In this document: piece after piece, positions 35,401 through 47,235 of the stretch
Numbering within the stretch: the stretch's first letter is position 1
How the letters are laid out: each line of letters opens with the position of its first letter
Assembly (NCBI GenBank): GCA_014529385.2
Contig: CM043963.1
Location: 6,235,501 to 6,299,500 of the forward strand
DNA: 64,000 bases
Origin: Adiantum capillus-veneris
Taxonomy: Eukaryota > Streptophyta > Polypodiopsida > Polypodiales > Pteridaceae
Direction: 5' to 3'
Translations under genes and position numbers: made by a program
Notes under the pieces: model-generated
What the model was told of the DNA's origin: nothing
Databases searched by the model: none
The model's input: the letters and a program-made list of their open reading frames with translations, nothing else

Positions 35401-38185
35401 GATTTGCACCATATGAGAGTTCTTGTGTCCCTGCTTGTGAAGGTGCTGAGGATGAACAATATAAGATAGGCCTTTTGTCACCACCATAGCATAGAAGTGT
35501 CTTTTGGATTCTAAAATTCTTTTGTCATGGAATAAGCTGGTTGGTTTGATTATTAGTAGGAGCAATAACTCATCCTCAGGTGAGGCCTCTATTTGCACTC
35601 ACAACTGGGCAACACAGTGAGTTATCTTATTTGAAATTTACCTTCGTTTGAGATAATTGTGGCTCTTCTCAGCATGAATGCATAACCTATTTGGCCTTTG
35701 ATGGCACCAGAAGTCACAAATAAGAAACATGCTCTTTATGTGAGAGAAAGCACCACCTTGATGAAGGAACATTGTATAGAGATCTAGCTTGGATTTTTAC
35801 ATGATCATGCAAAATTTGGCTTTGTTTTATAAAGTGATTGCGAGTGCTATGTTTGCAAGTTTGAAGACAATCTTGACCTTGTCTTAAAATTGTCTACGAT
35901 CTAGCAATGACGTGTTGAGATTGCTTTGGCCAAACTGCGAGAAGAGATTATAATCCGATTGGGAATAGTTGAGTCTCAAAAGTTTTATTTGGTTTGCATT
36001 GGGAGACTCAAAGCCATCCTCGGGTTGTGAGTGGCTTGAAAACGTTCCTATCAGCGATTTTGTTTTGGTTGCAGTGAGATGTTGCCAATGATGGACCTTG
36101 GCTCCTGTTCTCTGATGTACGTTGCTTTGGGGTTTGTCGCTTGAAATACTTTACGATGATGGATAGTAGTTGTGTTCGATAATTTTATACGAATTGTGGC
36201 CAATCTGTGGGGTACTATCTGAGTAAATGCTTGGGCAATACTCTTGGGGGGCGCTCCAAAGAAGAGTACATTTATGGGTTTTCTTTAATGGTTGTGGGTT
36301 CGGGCAACCGTTTTTGGGGGAAGGGGGGGGGGGGGTATATGCATTCTCTTTGAACAAGAAAAACTCTTTTTTGTTAATGTGAATCCTTTGATTGTAGGTC
36401 TCATGGTGGACTTGAAAAACCTTTTTTCTCTGTGCATTCAAGATAGGCGGTTAACCTTGAAGATCTGAATCCTGGTCCTCTCCCCACTTTAGACTTATCC
36501 CCTTCTTTGAGCCCTCTTTGGTAGAGGTGCATTTTGGAGAATGTTTGTCTCTCTCTTTGGCTCACGTCCTCTTTTTCTCTCTTTCTTCAAAAGTGAAACT
36601 CTCTCTTTCTAGCTTTCCTTTTAATGATTACGACCTCCAGTCTCTCTCACTCCCCCCCTTCTCCCTCCTTGCATGTTCTATCTCCTCACTCTAGCAACCA
36701 CATCCCATAAGAGTGTATTTTCTTGAGATTTGTAGCAACTCTTATTTATGGAAAGTTATCATTTAGCAAAGTTTACTCATAGATGTTTAACGACTTTAAT
36801 GTCCATCCTTGCATGCCTTTTCCTTGCTCGCACACCTATAACAACTCTATTTTTTAGGGCAAATTCTTATGTCCCTTGCTCTCTCTCCATGATTGTTCTC
36901 TTTAATCTTACCGGTAATATAGATTCTTGAATTTTTTCAGTTTTATCTCGGTTATAGATAGCAAAAACTAGTTTCATTGCATAACTCTAAACAACTCAGC
37001 TATAGCTAACAAAAACTAGTTGCATTGCATAGCTCCACAATGCAGCCTACTTTTAATTATGTACATGGCTAGCTTCCAATACAGAATCCGCTTTGTGATT
37101 GCCCTAATTCTACTAGTATAGTCATTCTTGTTTCATGTCTCATAATTTTTCTTCATCCTTTTTGGATTGGACTTTGAAGTCATTATGTAGCACTTTGTAT
37201 GCACTCTGGATTAGTTATGTAAAACTTTTGGCAAGTCTCATGATTTTATCACTTGGTTTTGTCTTTGGATTAGGACCTGGTTTTCTTGCCTTTTGTGTTA
37301 TTGGGGCATCAAGTCCACTGTTTCACAATTTGTAGTATGACATCGACAACAAAAAAAGATAGGTGGAACCAACTTTTTTTGATTTACTTTCTTTGAGTTT
37401 TGTTATTTAGTGAATAACTTTGTTTTGAGGCTTTTATATTTCTTTACATAAATCTTGTTCATGTGGAAACATTGCAGCTTTAAAGATTTAACTAGCTCTT
37501 AATCCTAGTGTACGTTGTGCATGTTTAACTAAAGCTTTAAAAATGTTTACTTTTTTCTATTTTAGTTTATTGAGTTTTGAATCTTTTTATGAGTCCAAAG
37601 TAGCTCCTAAGTCGAGCAGTAATATAATGTTTTTATCAACAATAATGTTTTCAGATAAGTATATTTATTTATGTTACTCTCTAATGGCTAGCCACTATAT
37701 CCCTTTGTCTACAATTTAGAAGATACTTGTAACTTGTAATTATATTAGCTTCATGGTGGTACAAAAAATTCATGGTGAGATAATGAAAAACGATAAATCT
37801 TCGGGAATCGCACTAAGAAGAACGCCTAATTTTTAATATGGCAAATGAAATGTGAACTCAAATTTTTCCCTTTTTATAAGAAGGGTAAGAAATTTTCAAC
37901 ACTACAATCTACACTTCTGTTCATTTGCAATTGAGCATGTATTTTTGCAAAAGCATGTGCTTCTAAAATTGTCACGTTACTAGTATACTTAAAATAGTGG
38001 GTCATTACATTCCGTACGAAATCCGTATGAGGGGGGATGACTCATTGCGAGAATTTCCATATATTTTTCGTATATAGGGGTGCAGGTTAGCATGTAAGAT
38101 ATCGTACATAGAGTGGTTTCTCTAGTTTGGATGCACACAGGTGACATCTCCCTATTATTAATAGTGAATCCCCCGGGGATATGAT

Positions 38186-38529
38186 GCATACTACTTGTTA
38201 TAATATTAGAAGACAATAGAATATGAAAAATATGTGGGCCATTTAAGACACAAGTAAAGTGTAAGAAACTCTATTCAGATATTATGTTCCAAAACCGTAA
38301 CTGGTGACCTAGGTTGAAACCCGTACGTAAGGATGAAATGACTAAAACCTGTTGTGACATGCTTAGCACTGTTGTAGGCAAACTCGAGAATAGGTAAGTA
38401 TTCTTCCCAGTCGTAAGTATACCTTATGTAGTATTTCACGACAACAGTAGGGAGTTAGTTGTTCTATAGAATGATGGTTACCATGGGGACGTCACCTCGG
38501 TTACACGAGGAATATAGTGTCCTTGTGTG
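38186..38529. other. Unique spacer between T2 and the duplicated X block
   Basis: No gene is recognised. The sequence left of TAAGTATTGGCTC (38530) is not repeated in front of the second X copy at 47236, so 38530 is a duplication breakpoint. Confidence 0.5.
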
Positions 38530-40089
38530 ATAAGTATTGGCTCATTGTATGGGTACTACGTCGGTAAGGTGATGATACTAGTATCATTATGGTGAGTCAA
38601 CTTCCCTTCCCTATGCAAAAGAAACATATGGGTATCGGTTAGTAATGCGGTCATATAAAGCTTGTATTTAAACTATCTTTTGATTCGAACTGCATTTGAT
38701 TGGTAACGCGGCTAATGTGTGGTGTTTGTTAGAAGTATGTGTTTATGCATAACATGTGGCATTTAGATCGTTGACTCGACCATATGAACGTTGTATAAAT
38801 TGTATGTTCTTGTATATAGAGTGTTTGTTTGAGTATTATGTACACAAAATACTTGGTCGGTAATACGTCCGTGAAGAGTACATCGTATACAAATTTTCAT
38901 AATGTCTATAAATGTTCATGTTAATTGTTTTTGTCAAAGTAGCTTATATCAAATCATAACGCATCTATATTGAATTATTTGTCAACTGCCTTTATTATGC
39001 TAACAAACTCTATTGCAAAACTAATATTTGTTCATCATATAATGCTATTTTTTAAACATATTGAACTTTGGATATCAATTCATCACAAAATTAAACATCA
39101 ATTGTATTAAACTTCTTATATATGGAATTAATAAAAAAAAAAGCTCACTCTACATATGTATAATTCTTACAATTTTCATGAAAAGATAAAAAATAAACAT
39201 TTTATCTCAAACTGGTAATAATTTGTAAAATTAAATTCTACTAATTAACTTGTAGTAAAAAATATCGACAGTCTTGAAAGATTTACATCCCTTTCAAAAA
39301 TAAACTACCACAAACTATTCGTTCACAGATTTTCTGTCAAAAATGACTATGGAGAGAGTTGCATATTGGATTTTTTAGCTTTGTACCATATGTTATTAAA
39401 TTTGTATAGAACTAGTGCTAGTAATCAAAATATGATTAATGTCTTATAGTGTAACCTAGTTTTTTAAAATGTTACATGTATTTATTTTGTATGGTTTGAA
39501 AGATTGTGTCAATGTATTTGATTATCCTTATCGTCATGGTTTGTGTCATATTTATCCAAATTTGGACATATCTAGTGTTAACAATCAAAATGTGAACTAA
39601 TGTCTTATGGTTTATCATAGTCGTCTGAAGTGTTAAGGGTTTTTAATCCGTATGTTTCGAACGATTGAGTCGTAGAGTCAATGTATTCGATTTTCATTAT
39701 CATCAATTAGCAATCAAAATGTGAATCAATGTGAAATGGCTTGAGATAGTTTTTATAAAAGTTACATGTCTTTAATCTACTATTTTGATAGTCTAACATG
39801 CCAAACCTAGATGCAATATGCAGTTATATTTTTTTAATTGACCAATGTAAAAATGACGTCTGAACAAAGGAGAATGATCATGCGGTCCATTCACAAGGAG
39901 TGTATATAGGCAATTTCATTGTGCCCAGCTGCCAGAATCTAGCAGATAAATGAGAGCGGCAATTTTATTCAAAATTTCATTAGCACTATTTGGGAAAATA
40001 CAGGTCCTAGACGGTGAGAAGAAGACCACCACAATTTGAAAGAAGACATTCCTCTCACTTGAAATATGGCCAAAGTAGAGCTATGGGAC
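38530..40089. repeat. Duplicated block X, copy 1
   Basis: About 1.55 kb of AT-rich non-coding DNA is nearly identical to 47236-48803. The shared order includes TAAGTATTGGCTCATTGTAT, GGTCGGTAA(T/C)ACGTCCGTGA, CATCGTATACAAATTTTCAT and CAGATAAATGAGAGCG. It ends GAGCTATGGGAC, where transposon T1 begins. In copy 2 the same words continue into block Y. Confidence 0.93.
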
Positions 40090-40730
40090 CCCGGGGGATT
40101 CACTATTAGTAATGGGGGGATGTCACCTGCGTGCATCAAAAGTAGAGAAACCCCCCTATGTACGGTATCTTACATGCTAACCTACCCTCCTACATACGGA
40201 CAAGATACGTACATTCTCGCAATGACCACCCCCCCTCATACGGATTTCGTACGGAATGTTATGACCTGCTATTTTATGTATGTTAGTAACATAACAATTT
40301 TAGAAGCACATGCTTTTGCAAAAATACATGTTGACGTGCAAATGAATAGAAGTGTAGATTGTAGTGTGTTTTCATTTGCAATAGATGTTAAGAGAACAAA
40401 CCATGAAAAGCAAAAAATATAATGAATACTAAATTATAACAAACCAATCGATTCAATGTAATTTATCAAAAGACGATGTCAAAAGACGGACATCATTTCC
40501 CTTGTAAACCGATACAAATCTCAGTCTAAAAAAAAATGATACTAGCCACCTACTTAGTAGGCTTCCAACATGGGATTTGAGGCACGCATATGAAATGGAT
40601 TGTTCTCTAAATAACAAATAATGGTATGATCATAAACAACCATGGAAAACTTCACTTATTAAATAAAAACACATTACAAAAGGTATTAACTTATAATTTT
40701 TTCCCTAAATGTCTCTTTCTTATTAAAATC

Positions 40731-40732
40731 TA

Positions 40733-40796
<64 letters not shown>

Positions 40797-40804
40797 ACAC
40801 ACAC
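40731..40804. repeat. CT/CA microsatellite inside T1
   Basis: (CT)n to about 40757 is followed by (CA)n to 40804, with one GA interruption near 40792. Confidence 0.95.
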
Positions 40805-41249
40805 ATGTCATGTACCAAACTCAAACGTTTCTATTCATTCTAACTTTTGCAAACAATATGTAATAGAATATTAGAACTATAAAATAAAGGCAAACTTAAA
40901 AGTCTCCTCGTTTTTAAGTCAAAATTTGAAGCTTTTGCTAAAAGCATTTCTAGTTCACTTTAAGCCAAGCTTGCAATCAAGCTGGGTTATTATAATTCAA
41001 AGGATAAAAGCCAAAACTCTTGAAGAGAAAATTGAATAAATGATCCAAATAACTTTTTTTTAACAAAAGAACTAGAGTCTAGAGACCGATAGCAAGAAAA
41101 GAGGACAACAAATGTGACTTTATATGAAAAGAACCACTAACCAATAAATCGCAAGACCAATGATTGGGTAGAAGATCGTGCCAAGCTCTCTTAGGCTCAT
41201 CATTTTCCTCGTCTTCATCAAAGCGAGGGGACTGTCAAATACAAGTAGC

Positions 41250-42230
41250 ACTAATGTGACCAATACAAACAAGTTACCAAGCCTCTTTCAGGTAATGCCT
41301 CCATAGAATGAGTGAGAGAACCACCTTCTTCCATGCAACCGTAGGAAGAATGATCCCGACTTTTTATAAAACCATTCTCATATCTGTACCTTATTTCTTT
41401 ACTAGAACTCCCGTAGGTCTGATGAATAACACTCCTTTCTTGAACAAAAGCATCAAGAGCAGTAGGCATCCAGGGGACTTTCGCCCTAATCTCAATGTTG
41501 TTATAACTTTTCTCACCGCCATGGTCAAAAGCATCATCAACTTCGTTTGGTTTTGTCTGAAGCTTCAACTTGTGCACAAAAATCTATCTTGGACATTCCA
41601 AAACTCGAGTAAAGAATGTCTCTCATGTTGTGAAAAACTCCTTGATCATAAGGATTTTCCTTCTTGTCGTAGCGATAGCGGAAGTTTTCATAAGTCTTTC
41701 GTCCAATGCATTGTCCAGCCCATGGGCAATGATGGTCAAAGTGATAGACACAAATATTGTAGATAGAGCAATGTGAGCAACGAGGAGGCCTGTATAGCAT
41801 GCAGGTGTCACAACACTTGATTTTCACAGCCATCCCATTCACAATCGTATCCTTTGTTCACGAAAGCCTTCGCCTTGGTGTTTTCCCGCCACTCCACTTG
41901 GATGATGAGTAGCATTCTTCCTTTGGTTCAGGTGGATATTTATTACGTGGAATTATACTAGGGTCCCTATCAGATGTCAGCAAGAGAAAAACTAAGACAC
42001 CATATGTAAAAGCTAATGTAACCACCAAGATTGATATACCACCAAAGTGTGAAAAATCTTTCCCAAGGTGCCTTCCAACAAAAATACCAAACACCAATAC
42101 AGGGACTAGGATGAGAACCAAAGTCAATAGCAACAATGCAACATCAGGACCAAAAATCAGCCTTCTGCCCAATAGGAACCTATTGCTACCCTTCCAAGTC
42201 CAATAGGCATGCTTAACATCAATTGAAGTT
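41250..42230 (-). pseudogene. Captured DHHC-type protein S-acyltransferase fragment
   Basis: Read leftward from 42230: TWKGSNRFLLGRRLIFGPD, two hydrophobic segments (LLLLTLVLILVPVLVFGIFV; a second near ISILVVTLAFTYGVLVFLLL), and the DPG-like SDRDPSIIPRN. Next come TPRRRLS, an in-frame TGA (41855-41857) where plant relatives have Arg, and [17 protein letters not shown]. The catalytic DHHC follows in [13 protein letters not shown] (about 41740-41700). One zinc Cys is replaced (CSIYNIC for CSxCNxC). After QCIGRK the sequence jumps to the conserved [10 protein letters not shown], skipping about 70 residues with transmembrane segments 3 and 4. The family palmitoylates membrane proteins. With a stop, a lost Cys and the gap, this copy is not functional. 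The C-terminal part is frameshifted. Confidence 0.88.
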
Positions 42231-42513
42231 TTGGCAAGGCTGGGCAGCCTTTGAATGTCTGCTGTGATCTTGTTTGCATATCCATTCTCCCAACATCAAG
42301 CAGAAACTTGTCCTGCTAACTCTCCAAAGTGGGAATTTTTGCACATTGAGGCCATGTCCCGTGCATCAGGCCCTGTCCAGCAGCTACATGCATTCATCTT
42401 AACGAGATTCCCTTCGAACAACGCCCGAAAACTTCATTAAGAATTCAGACATGCAAGCGATAACTAAGTTGAAACTATGTGGGGTATGTGTGAGCACTAA
42501 TACAATGGGTGCC

Positions 42514-42518
<5 letters not shown>

Positions 42519-42606
<88 letters not shown>
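42519..42606. repeat. (AG)n microsatellite inside T1
   Basis: An uninterrupted AG run of about 88 bp. Confidence 0.97.
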
Positions 42607-42609
<3 letters not shown>

Positions 42610-43707
42610 CCTTTAGGTAAACCTAAAAAAAATTAGACTTACCCAAATCTTGATACAAGAATCTATCATGACCGGAACAATAGCAACAAATAAGTAGATT
42701 GATGCTTTGTCTGCTTCAAAACCGTAGTGCTCTTACATAATTTCCACAAGTGTCTCCTAGCCAAACTCAAAGTGATACCTGGAAATGCCAAAACACCATT
42801 AGCTTGGACAAAAAGAATGATGCTCATGAGTACTCAGAATCTCCTAGTCCACTTTTCGTCTAAGAATGCAGAATAAGAAGCTGATACCTAATTCATATAC
42901 CTTGGATAATAACACAAAAGGGGTATATGTCAAAAATTGTGGAATATGAAAGATGAGGTTTCTATGTTACACAATTCATACATTGGTTAATGTTGCACAG
43001 GAAAAGGATATATTTCTACATCCTAGAATCCATAATCTGCTATGAGTAAATGCAGAGGCTACCAAAAGGTCCTTCCTCCTCTTCTTCTTAGTCACAACAA
43101 TCTAATAGAAACTACAGTCTAGGATAGTGAAACATGGCAACCATTAACATGCAGATAAAAAAAAAATAGTGAGAAAAAGTACCCTAAAAAAATATCCGAT
43201 AGTAGAATAATTATGAAGGCTTTTCCAGCATATTTAATCACTTATGCGTCAATGTTTGACTGGGGAAATTTGGCCACATATCTATTTTGACAGTTGCAGA
43301 GTTGAATGTCTTGATGTTTGAGGAGGTAAATGATGGGTGTCCCAACCCTTAGCAGCACACATTCAACATGGCAGCACCTTTGCTTATAACAGATATTGTG
43401 CATAAGTATTCCACAATTGCTAAACATACATTTTCATGCCTACCACAAGGTAGAAAGCGTAAACCAGAATACATTGGTACGATCCTGAAGCAAGCGACCA
43501 CATTGTCTAGTCTTGCTTAGCGCATGTGTGCTCGAGAATTGTAAGAACGTCAATACAATTGGTAAAACCAAGTCACTCCATATGTGAGCACTGATCGCAA
43601 TAAGTTAGGTAACTTAATCCTCTTCCACAAGAAGTTATCAAATGTATTAAGTTTGTACATAATGAATACAACAAAAAATAGCTGCACACTTGGTGAGAAG
43701 AAATTAC
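42607..43707. other. T1 interior between the two gene fragments
   Basis: AT-rich, with no ORF I recognise. It could include introns of either captured gene. Confidence 0.35.
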
Positions 43708-44650
43708 CCCTTGGCTATGCCGAGAATTATTTTCATTCGTGCATTCCATGGAATAGGTTCAGCTGCACCCAATGGGCCATGAAGCCACTGCTGCAGGTTT
43801 TCGTTGTCCAATACTCATAAACAAGCATTCTGCAAAATGAATACCATTACATTCAACAAGAAAGACTGCCACAACTGAAAAAAGAAATTAATATCTCCCA
43901 CCTGTGAGGACCTTCGGCACAGTATCCGAGAAGGCTGACAAGGTTTTTATGCCGGACACAACCTATAGTCTCCACTTCTACCCTGAATTCTTTTTCAGCC
44001 TGTTCCCTACATCCATCAAAACTGGCATGTTGAGAAATTTGGATGCACAAACAATGAAGAGAATGGAACAATTTTTTCACCTGCTGTGAAGCAGATGCTT
44101 GACAGCTACAACAGAAGCATCAGGGAGAAGCCCCCGATAGACGATGCCATACCCACCCTTCCCCACAACATTTGTTTCAATAAAGTGGCTCGTCACCTGC
44201 TTTAGCTCATCAAAACTGTACCAGTTACCCCAAGCTAATTTCTCAGTCATCACTGTGCTGCCGCCACCAGGTATTCCTGTAGCCCTTTCTTTAGCTATTG
44301 CTGCAAATGGAGAATGTGCATTCTCTTGTGCACGTTGAAAGTGCCTCCACTCCTGGTCCATGCCCACACTGTTTACTGCTACGTTATATCGTGTCTTCGA
44401 CTTGATGCTGTGGGAATTGGGCGTGACTTGCGTGTCTCCCCCATAGGCAAAAGTGACCACCTCTTTCTCATCATATAAAATGTCAACCGTGGAGATAACA
44501 TGATCCTCACCACGACAGGGGGCAATCGATGTAAAGGCAGTTCTTTCAAGACATATTGCGCACGTGTTTCATGCACTACTTCCTTGATGTCCTTTGAAAC
44601 ACCTACTGTGCTTGTTGCTTGCCCACTCCATCATTTCTCCCCTGCACAGA
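43708..44650 (-). pseudogene. Captured receptor-like kinase fragment with two introns
   Basis: The minus-strand exons read: juxtamembrane part (KDIKEVVHETRAQYVLKE near 44600; VVTFAYGGDTQ near 44465); kinase start WYSFDELKQV; Gly loop GKGGYGIVYRG; VAVKHLL with the ATP-binding Lys (ends about 44082). A GT-AG intron follows. Exon [32 protein letters not shown] (about 43989-43902) is followed by a second GT-AG intron, then exon 43829-43708 starting MLVYEY. The last exon needs one extra base after MLVYEY to continue NENLQQWLHG...ILGIAKG, so it carries a 1-bp deletion. The fragment stops before the catalytic loop. It resembles plant RLKs of the group with QAEKEF and LVRLLGYC words. Retained introns show that genomic DNA, not mRNA, was captured. 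Confidence 0.88.
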
Positions 44651-46230
44651 AAGCGACCTTGTTTGCAACGTTCACTTTCCCTCACAAATTTTCAGAATAA
44701 AACCCTAAAGGCATTCAGATTCACACATATGGAAAGGCAAATTCAAACTAGGGCCCAGGGCAATAGCAAAAAATGTACGACGAGTGAGGGTTTTTGGCTA
44801 CACACATGGACAAGTTGACTCCGAATAGATCCTCAGTCACTAGAGAACAACTACAATGCCACATACATATACAAGGCAAGTGAGAGATCACTGAGGTACA
44901 GAGCGACATGACATGACATGAGAGAGAGAGAGAGAGATCGAAAAGGCTCCCCATACTGATAAAAAACCAAATACAAGTGACCAAGGGTGGTATCACATAG
45001 ATATGGCATGCCCTTGATGGATAGACCTTAGGTGAGCATACATCTTGAGCATCTCCTACTAGCAAGATAATTGAGCTAGATCTCAGATAAGAAACTTTGT
45101 GACTACATGACCACAAAGCCTATGTAAGGTTGTCCGGAGGAGGGAATTCCATCGTAGAGAGGTCGCCCAAGATTGCCCTTGCTACCCAACAAAAATGATA
45201 CGTAGATATAGAAAATTCCACAAGGCTCATAAAAAATGCTAATTGATTGCCAAGTGCGCTAATCAATAAATTTCCCTACCCAGACTTTGACAAATAAGTA
45301 AAACAAATACCTAAAAGCCAAAATAAATAGTGGGATCACTTTGGGTAGTTCAATTGAGATGCCAAAACTCTAACACCCTCTTTGCATCTCATAGTGGACA
45401 TAAGAGACCAAGTCAATGAAGAAGCTATGCCCTTGAAAATAGTGCCATGATTACAAGCATTTTTTAATGTTTGTACATTTTTACGAACTCCCTCCCCCTT
45501 TGTCTATAGTGTAGAGAGAAATAACATTTACTTACCTCTTCTACATTGGGAAGCTTTCTCTACCGTTGTTGACCATGGTGCAACGTAACAACAATATGGC
45601 GATCAACCCCAAGATATTTTACATAGGGTAGCTAATAAAGTTGTAGTTGTCCTTAATTAAGAATGACAACACCAAGGATCTAGATGAGAATAAAGAGTTT
45701 GGAAATCTACTAAACAATCACAGGCAAAGATTGGGAAACTTATTATAGATTACAATGACAGTTGTAAAGGTGGTATCATGGGTGCAGGAGAAGCTCTTGA
45801 TCATGACATTGGTGTTGTTACTGAGTTTGCATAGAAGAATAAGAAGAGAAGAGTGACTTGGATAATGTGTAAGAAGAAAACAATTAAAAAAATGAGGGTG
45901 TAGATGTAGAGGCACAGGCTATGCAGATGGTGGTATTGATGATGATGATGTTGAAGAGGCTAATGAGGATTTGAATGTCCAAGATATTGATGCCTACTGA
46001 CTACACAGAAGAAGATTAGTCAAGTTTATGGTAGCATCACCCCAACAAATCTGGAAGCTTGTTGAACAAGTCTTAAAGATGTTAGCTAAGGGAAAGGACT
46101 GGGAGGTACCATATTTTCTCATTGGTATAGCTATCTTAGTTTGCTAGTGGAGTAAATTAACTCTTTGAAATACCAAGAACAACACCCTCATGTGAAAGAT
46201 TCTTTAATTGGCTTGTTAGGGTATGTGTCT
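44651..46230. other. T1 interior, right part
   Basis: No gene is recognised. A short GATGATGATGATG tract lies near 45938-45950. 45980-46140 has a weak + strand coding texture (for example around KLVEQVLKMLAKGKD) but no family assignment. Confidence 0.35.
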
Positions 46231-46250
46231 TATGGCATAACCACTTAATA

Positions 46251-46251
<1 letters not shown>

Positions 46252-46311
<60 letters not shown>
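46252..46311. repeat. Subterminal poly-C (poly-G on minus) tract of T1
   Basis: A pure run of 60 C is followed by GCGGTGGGG. It corresponds to the G-run of T2 after GGGCATCGC and to the G-run in T3. Confidence 0.95.
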
Positions 46312-46312
<1 letters not shown>

Positions 46313-46470
46313 CGGTGGGGTAGGCCTCCCCCCCTCCCTTATGCATACGGTACAAGCATGAAATAATGGGGGAGGTACCCCTATTGTATACGCTTATGAC
46401 TGACCTCTAAAAACCCCCCTCTTGTATACTCACGTGTTACCATACGGAAATCCATAGTGAATCCCCCAGG

Positions 46471-47235
46471 TATGGGACAAAGACTAGGAGGAGCAAGAGG
46501 TAGATATGGCCAAAGTAGAGCTATGGGACAAAGAGTGGGAGGAGCAGGAGGTAGATATGGCCAAAGTAGAGCTATGGGACAAAGATTGGGAGGAGCAAGT
46601 GGGAGGAGCAGGAGGTAAATATGAAAAAAGTGAAATCCTTAGGATAAATCCACTTTGCCCAAGCGAGTCAAGTTGCTGCAAGGTACACATGGGACCATCG
46701 ACAACCGATCGGATGCCATCAACATGGAAATATTCATGCACAGAACATTGAATGACAAGTGTGCGGTTTGATTGGCATTCCCCATGAAGCCTTGATAGAA
46801 GGTGCTAGGATTGGAACAGGCTCGTTTGGTGTCTGAAACTTATATATTATTAAGGGCATATCCTTTTTTCTAGAGCACATCAATTACGTAGGAAAATGTT
46901 GTAAGGGAGGGACATAATCAAAGTTTGATAGATTTGAAACAAAGCTAGACATGCAAACATTGCACCCCTCCATTGTTAGATGCATTGGTTTCACTATAGA
47001 AGCCCCTTGGATCACTCTCTTTTCATGCTATAATGGGGGCTCATTGGGACTTAATGTACCGCGTATTGTTCTCACAAGGCATATTTTGACGTTGCATGTA
47101 CAAACTCATCTATGGTTGGAAGAAATTTCTACCCACAAATCAACAACCATCGGAGATAGAGTATGCACGGCTCAAAGTAGTGATGGAGCACATGCCAGCC
47201 ATTTTGTACGCTGACGGCATCGTGGACGCTCATTC
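46471..47235 (+). pseudogene. Duplicated block Y, copy 1: kinase-like pseudogene, 3' truncated
   Basis: It starts with two to three copies of a 51-bp repeat encoding MAKVELWDKEWEEQEVD. It then reads, with stops, RIGTGSFGV (a Gly loop) and LHPSIVRCIGFTIEAPWITL, followed by FSCYNGGSLG (N-lobe to hinge). It ends inside GACGCTCATTC, where block X copy 2 begins. It matches 48796-49546 closely. Confidence 0.6.

Larger units (their letters stand above)
40090..46470 (+). mobile_element. TIR DNA transposon T1, 6.38 kb, 8-bp target duplication, carries host gene fragments
   Basis: The left terminus is CCCGGGGGATTCACTATT. The right terminus, in reverse complement, is CCTGGGGGATTCACTATG. It is flanked by perfect 8-bp repeats TATGGGAC at 40082-40089 and 46471-46478. 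The tandem copy at 48796-48803 shows the uninterrupted TATGGGAC between the same neighbours, the empty site. A run of 60 C lies about 160 bp from the right end. The interior carries a decayed DHHC acyltransferase (about 41250-42230) and a receptor-like kinase fragment with introns (43708-44650), both on the minus strand, but no transposase I recognise. This is the arrangement of a gene-capturing (Pack-type) non-autonomous transposon. Confidence 0.9.

Noticed and set aside
37900-40385. Large palindrome formed by the T2 right end and T1 left end, read as one transposon of about 2.5 kb with 285-bp inverted repeats
   Set aside because: The terminal CCCGGGGGATTCAC motifs point inward, not outward. 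Each end has its own 8-bp duplication partner (32918 for T2, 46471 for T1), so these are two separate elements in opposite orientation.
41308-41766. 152-codon plus ORF
   Set aside because: It is antisense to the captured DHHC fragment, which has clear family motifs on the minus strand.
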